In this document: piece by piece, positions 59,781-64,000 of the stretch
Layout: every line of letters starts with the position of its first letter
Position numbering within the stretch: the stretch's first letter is position 1
Assembly: GCA_017464475.1 (NCBI GenBank)
Contig: JAFTZQ010000016.1
Coordinates: 1 to 64,000 of the forward strand
From: Paludibacteraceae bacterium
Lineage (GTDB): Bacteria > Bacteroidota > Bacteroidia > Bacteroidales > Paludibacteraceae
Length of the DNA stretch: 64,000 nt
Direction of reading: 5' to 3'
Program-made: the position numbers and the translations under genes
Notes under the pieces: generated by a model
Seen by the model: the letters and a program-made list of their open reading frames with translations, nothing else
What the model was told of the DNA's origin: nothing
Databases searched by the model: none

Positions 59781-59808
59781 CATATATGAATAAATTTTAC
59801 TACCTTTG
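59778..59808 (+). promoter_or_regulatory. Promoter of ATPase 6
   Basis: TTG at 59778-59780, 20-bp spacer, TACCTTTG at 59801-59808; 28 bp to ATG 59837. Confidence 0.7.
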
Positions 59809-59836
59809 CAGCGGATTTTAGAAAGACATTATTCTC

Positions 59837-61120
59837 ATGAAGAACTTAAAACGTATTTTAGAGTCCCAAAGAGAGGAATTGGAGCATGTGGACACCGGCT
59901 TGCTGTGCACGCGCAAGGAGGAGCAAGAAGTGGATCTGAACAGCCATTTGGCACAGGTAGTTATCGGCGTACGACGCAGCGGTAAGTCAACGCTTTGTCA
60001 GAAAGTGTTGATTGAGAAGAACGTGCCTTTCGCTTATGTCAATTTCGATGACGAGCGTCTAAGAAATGCCAAAACGGACGACTTGGATGACGTACTACAG
60101 ATGCTTTATGAGATTTATGGTGATTTCACACACCTGTTTTTAGACGAGGTTCAGAACGTCAAGGATTGGCCTCTATTCGTTAACCGCCTCTTACGCCAGC
60201 AAATTCGATTAATAATAACAGGAAGCAATGCCAATTTGTTAAGCGGAGAATTAGCAACGCATCTCACCGGCCGTTACCATAAGATAGAATTGTTCCCATT
60301 CTCTTTTGCAGAAGTATGCAAAATGAACCATATAGATACTGTATCCGGTAGCGTTCGCGCAATCGGACTGAGACAGCACGCATTATCGCAGTATATTATG
60401 GAAGGAGGCTTCCCGGAATTGATTGCTGTTCCCGAGACGAACAGACACGATTATTTACAATCACTTCTTAAAGCAATCATTGAGAAAGACATTTGCAAGC
60501 GATACAAAGTTCGGTACAAAAAAACGCTATCCGATTTGGCAAACAAGATGCTAGATTGGTTCTGTCAAGAAAAATCCTACAACGATATAACAGAGGAATT
60601 AGGAATCCAATCGGTACACACCACGAAGAATTATATGGAGTATCTGCAAAATGCGTATCTGCTATATGTGCTACCTAAGTTTTCCTTAAAGAGCAAAGAA
60701 AAGACGATGGCGCGTAAAGCCTATGCTATTGATCCGGCATTTATTGACGAGCATGACAACGCCTTACTGACCGAGAGTTACGGTTTGCGACTGGAGAATG
60801 TAGTCGCATTGGAGATAGCACGCCGCATTCATAGTGACTATCAGCAACTATATTATTTACGCAAAGAACGTGAATATGAAGTGGACTTTGTGGTGGTAGA
60901 AAGGAATCATGTGCAAGAACTGGTACAAGTTACTTATGACTTTAGCAATCCTTCTGAGAAATTATATAAGCGTGAGATTGAAGGATTAACACGAGGATCA
61001 GTAGCAACTCATTGTGACAACCTGACGCTGATTGTTATGTATGGTGACACGGGTACCATTGAACATAACGGCAAAAAGATCCGTGTAGTGAATGCTGCCG
61101 ATTGGCTCTTAGAACATTAA
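59837..61120 (+). CDS. P-loop ATPase, AAA_14/DUF4143-type (ATPase 6)
   Basis: 427 residues. Walker A IGVRRSGKST (~43-52), Walker B HLFLDEVQN (~94-102), LIITGSNANLLSGELATHLTGRYHKIELFPFSFAEV, GGFPELIAV, ICKRYKVRYKKTLSDLANKML, helix-turn-helix-like YNDITEELGIQSVHTTKNYMEYLQNAYLL and a DUF4143 C-terminus EYEVDFVVVERNHVQELVQVTYD, in which Gln and Thr replace the Glu and Lys of the nuclease-like motif. Stands apart from the ATPase island, preceded by the clearest 33-bp array. The next gene follows after 1 bp. Confidence 0.9.
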   Translation: MKNLKRILESQREELEHVDTGLLCTRKEEQEVDLNSHLAQVVIGVRRSGKSTLCQKVLIEKNVPFAYVNFDDERLRNAKTDDLDDVLQMLYEIYGDFTHLFLDEVQNVKDWPLFVNRLLRQQIRLIITGSNANLLSGELATHLTGRYHKIELFPFSFAEVCKMNHIDTVSGSVRAIGLRQHALSQYIMEGGFPELIAVPETNRHDYLQSLLKAIIEKDICKRYKVRYKKTLSDLANKMLDWFCQEKSYNDITEELGIQSVHTTKNYMEYLQNAYLLYVLPKFSLKSKEKTMARKAYAIDPAFIDEHDNALLTESYGLRLENVVALEIARRIHSDYQQLYYLRKEREYEVDFVVVERNHVQELVQVTYDFSNPSEKLYKREIEGLTRGSVATHCDNLTLIVMYGDTGTIEHNGKKIRVVNAADWLLEH

Positions 61121-61121
61121 A

Positions 61122-62114
61122 ATGCAGCATAAGTGTTGTAATATTCTCCTTACTCTTGTAATGGTTTTCGCGGGTATAAACGCCATGTCTGCTGAGCCGC
61201 TGCGGGTGGTGAGTTATAATGTAGAGAATCTTTTCCATCCGAAGCACAACAGCGTCATGACCGACAGCCTGTGGGTGGAGAAAGACGATTGGGAATGGAC
61301 GCCGGAGGGTGAGCGGCGGTGGAGCTATTCGCGCTATGAACGGAAGGTCGAATCCATTGCCCGCGTGCTGACCCATATCGGCGAATGGGATGGGGTAGAT
61401 ATAGCGGGTCTGCAGGAGGTGGAGAATGCCAAATGCCTGCGCAAACTATGCTACACGCTACGGCGGGGCGAGTACGATTTTGTGCATTACGAGAGCCCCG
61501 ACAGGCGGGGAATAGACGTTGCGCTGATCTATAAAAAGAGCAGGGTGGATACCATTCGGACGAGAAACCTCACCCCGACCCTCTCCCAAGGAGAGGGAGA
61601 ATTAATCACCCGCGACATCCTCTATGTCTGCGCACAGGTGGACAAGAAGGACACTTTGCACCTGTTTGTATGCCATCTGCCTTCCCAGCGCGGCGGAGCG
61701 GCAGAGAGCGAATGGAAAAGGACCGCAGTAAAAGCCGTGCTGCAAACCGCCATCGACAGCGTTTATGCCCTGCATCCGAAAGCGAAAATCATCGTCATGG
61801 GCGATATGAATAGTGACGCCCCTTCTGTCCCCCTGAATGGAGAGGAACTACGGGGTGTGAGGTATCGGGAACCGGTTAATGGAAAAGAGACCGGCACGCA
61901 TAAATGGCAAGGACGGTGGAGTTGTCTGGATCAGTTTTACACTTCGCCGGCTCTGGACAGCCTCAGCACGGTCAATATCTATGATGCAGAATGGATCCAA
62001 GAACCGGATGAGAAATATCTCGGTCTCAGACCCAAACGCACCTTCAATGGTTTTCGATACCAGAAAGACGGCTTCTCCGACCACCTGCCGATTGTGCTTA
62101 CAGTTTCGCTTTGA
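61122..62114 (+). CDS. Secreted endonuclease/exonuclease/phosphatase-family hydrolase
   Basis: 330 residues. Signal peptide LLTLVMVFAGINAMSA, then EEP motifs: VVSYNVENLF (Asn metal ligand), GLQEVEN (Glu metal ligand), RRGIDVALIYK, IVMGDMNSD (Asp/Asn) and SDHLPIVLTV (terminal Asp-His). All catalytic positions are present, so a divalent-metal phosphodiesterase, nuclease or sugar-phosphatase in the envelope is expected; the substrate is open. A C/G-rich palindrome (61567-61600) supplies TPTLSQGEGE between strands. Starts 1 bp after ATPase 6 and overlaps the convergent TonB receptor by 17 bp. Confidence 0.9.
   Translation: MQHKCCNILLTLVMVFAGINAMSAEPLRVVSYNVENLFHPKHNSVMTDSLWVEKDDWEWTPEGERRWSYSRYERKVESIARVLTHIGEWDGVDIAGLQEVENAKCLRKLCYTLRRGEYDFVHYESPDRRGIDVALIYKKSRVDTIRTRNLTPTLSQGEGELITRDILYVCAQVDKKDTLHLFVCHLPSQRGGAAESEWKRTAVKAVLQTAIDSVYALHPKAKIIVMGDMNSDAPSVPLNGEELRGVRYREPVNGKETGTHKWQGRWSCLDQFYTSPALDSLSTVNIYDAEWIQEPDEKYLGLRPKRTFNGFRYQKDGFSDHLPIVLTVSL
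61567..61600. repeat. C/G-rich palindrome inserted in frame in the EEP gene
   Basis: ACCCTCTCCCAAGGAGAGGG hairpin; encodes TPTLSQGEG. Same family as 10463-10530. Confidence 0.75.
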
Positions 62115-64000
62115 TACTCACTTTCGCCCAGGCGCCGGGTTGGAGGATACCGCCGTAGTCGTAATAGCGGGTGTTGGTCATGTTGGTACAATCGGCAGAG
62201 ACGCGCAGGTACTTGTTTTGCCAGAAGATTGAACCGTCCAAGAGCCATACCGGCTGATAATCCGCCACAGCTCTTTCGGCGTTATTATACTGCCCTTCAC
62301 GTTTCTGAAAACGGACGGTCCACGACGCTCCGAGACCTTTGTAGATCCCATGCTCCAGATGGATCGAAAGCTTATGGCTGAGGTAGTCCAAGTACCGCGA
62401 ACCGGACTCCTTCAGATTCAAATCCAGATACGTATAAGCATAGTCCACCGAGATACAAGGCCCCTCTCGCTCCCCCCATGAAGGGGGGAAGAAAGATGGA
62501 AAACGATAAGCCACAGACAGTTCCACACCCGTGGCATTCACCTGTTGCTGGTTCTCGGCATGGTAGGGACGCTTGGTGTCGGTCGGCACATACACCCAGT
62601 CGATGATATTCTTTCCCCAGCGGTAGTACCAGTCGGCGGACAGAGACAGCTTGCCTGCTTTGCCAAAGTCCGGCGTGTATTTATACCCCACGGATAGCAG
62701 CCATGCTTCTTCGGGTTTGAGATTTCTATTGCCAAGTTGGTTTCCGGCATTATAATAGAGGTCCGTGAAGGTCGGCATGCGTAGCGAACGATTCGCATTG
62801 GCATAGAGCGTACCGGCTTTCTCAAAGGTATAACCGATGTTCGCACCTCCGCCTAAATGGTGTCCGAACTGCGTGTTATAGGTTCCGTTGATACCGATAG
62901 ACGCAGCCAGTCCGGCGTAATAGAACGTCTGCTCGGCATAGTAATTGGCATGAAACCGGTTACCGCCTTTGACCAGATCCAGCACACGCACGTCCGCCAG
63001 CGGAAAATCCGCCACATTAGGCACTTGACCATTCGGATTGATGGTGTCGCCCAAGTTAGTGGAATGCATGTTCTCGTTCCTTACTCCGACGCCGAAAGAG
63101 GTCGTACCAATCCGCGAAGCATAGTGTGCTTCGACAGCAGCAGAAGCAGTCTGGGCGAAATGGAAATTACCGTACAGCCGCTGGCCTCTATGCCACTCAT
63201 AGCGGTCGTAGTTAGCGCGATATGCCGCTTGTACGTCCAGCCGCCATGCACCCCAACGATGGCCGTACTTGGCAGAAGCAAAAGCCGTACGCGTGGCGTC
63301 AAACTGATCCTGGCTGCCAAAACCATAACCCATTCCGAGTCCTGCATCTTTCCATTGCGCACCGGCTTGCACATCCAGTCCTCTCCAGCGGGTCTGGAAA
63401 TAGAGGTTGGCTAACTTGAAATCGCTGTTCTTGCACGCCGTGGCTTCTTTCTCTGTGGGCGAAGGCGCATAGTACCCATCCGCACGACTGTACTCGGCGG
63501 AGAGGTTAATAGTGAGCGGTTTAACCCCTCCCAACCTCCCCTCAAGGGAGGAGGATTTATCAGGAATGGCGAAAGTAGCCGCCACCTCGGGATTGACCAG
63601 ACCGTTCATACCTGCCGTCAGTTTGAGGCTGACTTCTGACGGCTGACGGCTGACAGCTTGCTTCGTGACGATATTGATCGCACCGGAGAAAGCGCCGTGC
63701 AGGTTCGCCGACGTACCTTGCAGCACTTCCACGCGCTCGATCAGTTCCGCCGAAACAGGTATGTTGAGCGCATAGTGCCCGGTATGGAAATCCGAGAGCG
63801 GCACACCGTTCAGGAGCACCAGCACTTGGTCGAACGTACCGCCGCGCATGCTGATATCCGCTTGGGCACCGTTCGCGCCGCGCGTTCGCACATCCACCCC
63901 GGGCAGATACTGCAAAATATCCGCTACGGTCTGGATCGGCAAGGCTTCGATCTCGGCATGCGAGACCTGCGTGATCAGACGATAGGCTTCCGAATGAACT
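62098..64000 (-). CDS. TonB-dependent receptor, N-terminus beyond right edge
   Basis: The frame is open from the right edge (codons for AYRLITQVSHAEIEALP) to a TGA at 62098-62100, so about 633 residues are visible and the signal peptide and TonB box are missing. Plug domain: ADILQYLPGVDVRTRG, DISMRGGTFDQVLVLLNGVPL, ERVEVLQGTSANLHGAFSGAINIVTK. Then a 22-strand-type barrel with Gly/aromatic girdles (RSLRMPTFTDLYYN, NLKPEEAWLLSVGYKY) and terminal AWAKVSIKAKL. The plug is BtuB/ligand-gated-porin-like, but the ligand (cobalamin, siderophore or other) cannot be told. Two C/G-rich palindromes and one GTCAG array sit in frame in extracellular or periplasmic loops. Confidence 0.9.
   Translation of the reverse strand, partial: VHSEAYRLITQVSHAEIEALPIQTVADILQYLPGVDVRTRGANGAQADISMRGGTFDQVLVLLNGVPLSDFHTGHYALNIPVSAELIERVEVLQGTSANLHGAFSGAINIVTKQAVSRQPSEVSLKLTAGMNGLVNPEVAATFAIPDKSSSLEGRLGGVKPLTINLSAEYSRADGYYAPSPTEKEATACKNSDFKLANLYFQTRWRGLDVQAGAQWKDAGLGMGYGFGSQDQFDATRTAFASAKYGHRWGAWRLDVQAAYRANYDRYEWHRGQRLYGNFHFAQTASAAVEAHYASRIGTTSFGVGVRNENMHSTNLGDTINPNGQVPNVADFPLADVRVLDLVKGGNRFHANYYAEQTFYYAGLAASIGINGTYNTQFGHHLGGGANIGYTFEKAGTLYANANRSLRMPTFTDLYYNAGNQLGNRNLKPEEAWLLSVGYKYTPDFGKAGKLSLSADWYYRWGKNIIDWVYVPTDTKRPYHAENQQQVNATGVELSVAYRFPSFFPPSWGEREGPCISVDYAYTYLDLNLKESGSRYLDYLSHKLSIHLEHGIYKGLGASWTVRFQKREGQYNNAERAVADYQPVWLLDGSIFWQNKYLRVSADCTNMTNTRYYDYGGILQPGAWAKVSIKAKL
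62459..62500. repeat. C/G-rich palindrome inserted in frame in the TonB receptor (1)
   Basis: GCTCCCCCCATGAAGGGGGG hairpin; on the minus strand encodes FFPPSWGEREGP in a barrel loop. Confidence 0.75.
63522..63556. repeat. C/G-rich palindrome inserted in frame in the TonB receptor (2)
   Basis: CCTCCCCTCAAGGGAGGAGG hairpin; on the minus strand encodes SSSLEGRLGGV near the first barrel strands. Confidence 0.7.
63626..63661. repeat. Heptanucleotide GCTGACN array in the TonB receptor
   Basis: TTCTGAC-GGCTGAC-GGCTGAC-AGCTT words at 7-bp period; on the minus strand encodes AVSRQPSEVS between the plug and the barrel. Confidence 0.75.

Noticed and set aside
1..64000. tRNA or rRNA genes
   Set aside because: Scanned for T-loop GTTCRA-type motifs with acceptor-stem complementarity and for conserved rRNA segments; none convincing was seen by eye.

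Overview
The window looks like a chromosomal segment from a member of the Bacteroidales (phylum Bacteroidota). Evidence: promoters of the form TTTG-N20-TAnnTTTG, a GldB-type lipoprotein, BspA-like leucine-rich-repeat surface proteins and large secreted proteins with short type IX secretion (T9SS)-like C-terminal motifs, a TonB-dependent receptor, and the conserved housekeeping runs mreBCD-mrdA-rodA and mnmG-apt-uvrC. No rRNA, tRNA or CRISPR array was seen. A perfect 16-bp parS-type centromere site sits between mnmG and apt, which suggests an origin-proximal location.

Layout: (1) 1-3.1 kb, plus strand, debris-rich: a 5'-cut hypothetical gene, an RHS-repeat remnant frameshifted at a TA microsatellite, a possible immunity-like ORF, a truncated AbiEi-type antitoxin and a lipoprotein. 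(2) 3.3-9.5 kb, minus strand: three tandem BspA-like LRR genes. (3) 9.6-20.8 kb, minus strand: a conserved hypothetical gene and two coupled transcription units encoding two outer-membrane beta-barrels and three large surface proteins (IgGFc-binding/PKD-like, duplicated C-rich-product domain, GCDS-repeat protein). (4) 20.9-22.4 kb: a TPR/membrane-helix/HTH regulator. (5) 22.6-37.6 kb, plus strand: the housekeeping block mreB, mreC, mreD, mrdA, rodA, yraN, mnmG, parS, apt, uvrC, tsaE, lolD-like, gldB, acyltransferase, sufS, followed by a membrane-anchored AraC-type regulator. (6) 38.2-47.9 kb: an accessory island with five different AAA_14/DUF4143-type P-loop ATPases, one fimbrillin-like lipoprotein, and many short repeats. 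(7) 48.2-57.9 kb: a 3232-residue LamG/FN3 surface protein. (8) 58.3-64 kb: free methionine-R-sulfoxide reductase, lipoprotein esterase, a sixth P-loop ATPase, a secreted EEP-family hydrolase and a convergent, right-edge-cut TonB receptor.

The most unusual signal is in the repeats. Four of the six ATPase genes carry about three tandem 32-33-bp repeats next to their promoters. The repeat sequence differs at each locus but the period is shared. A ~204-bp MITE-like element (46219-46422) with GGTAATCCAATA terminal inverted repeats, plus solo ends of it, brackets the ATPase genes. Independently, the whole window is peppered with degenerate 7-nt and 11-nt tandem word arrays and with C/G-rich palindromes. 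Many of these lie in frame inside genes, typically in signal peptides, post-lipobox linkers or just ahead of C-terminal sorting motifs.
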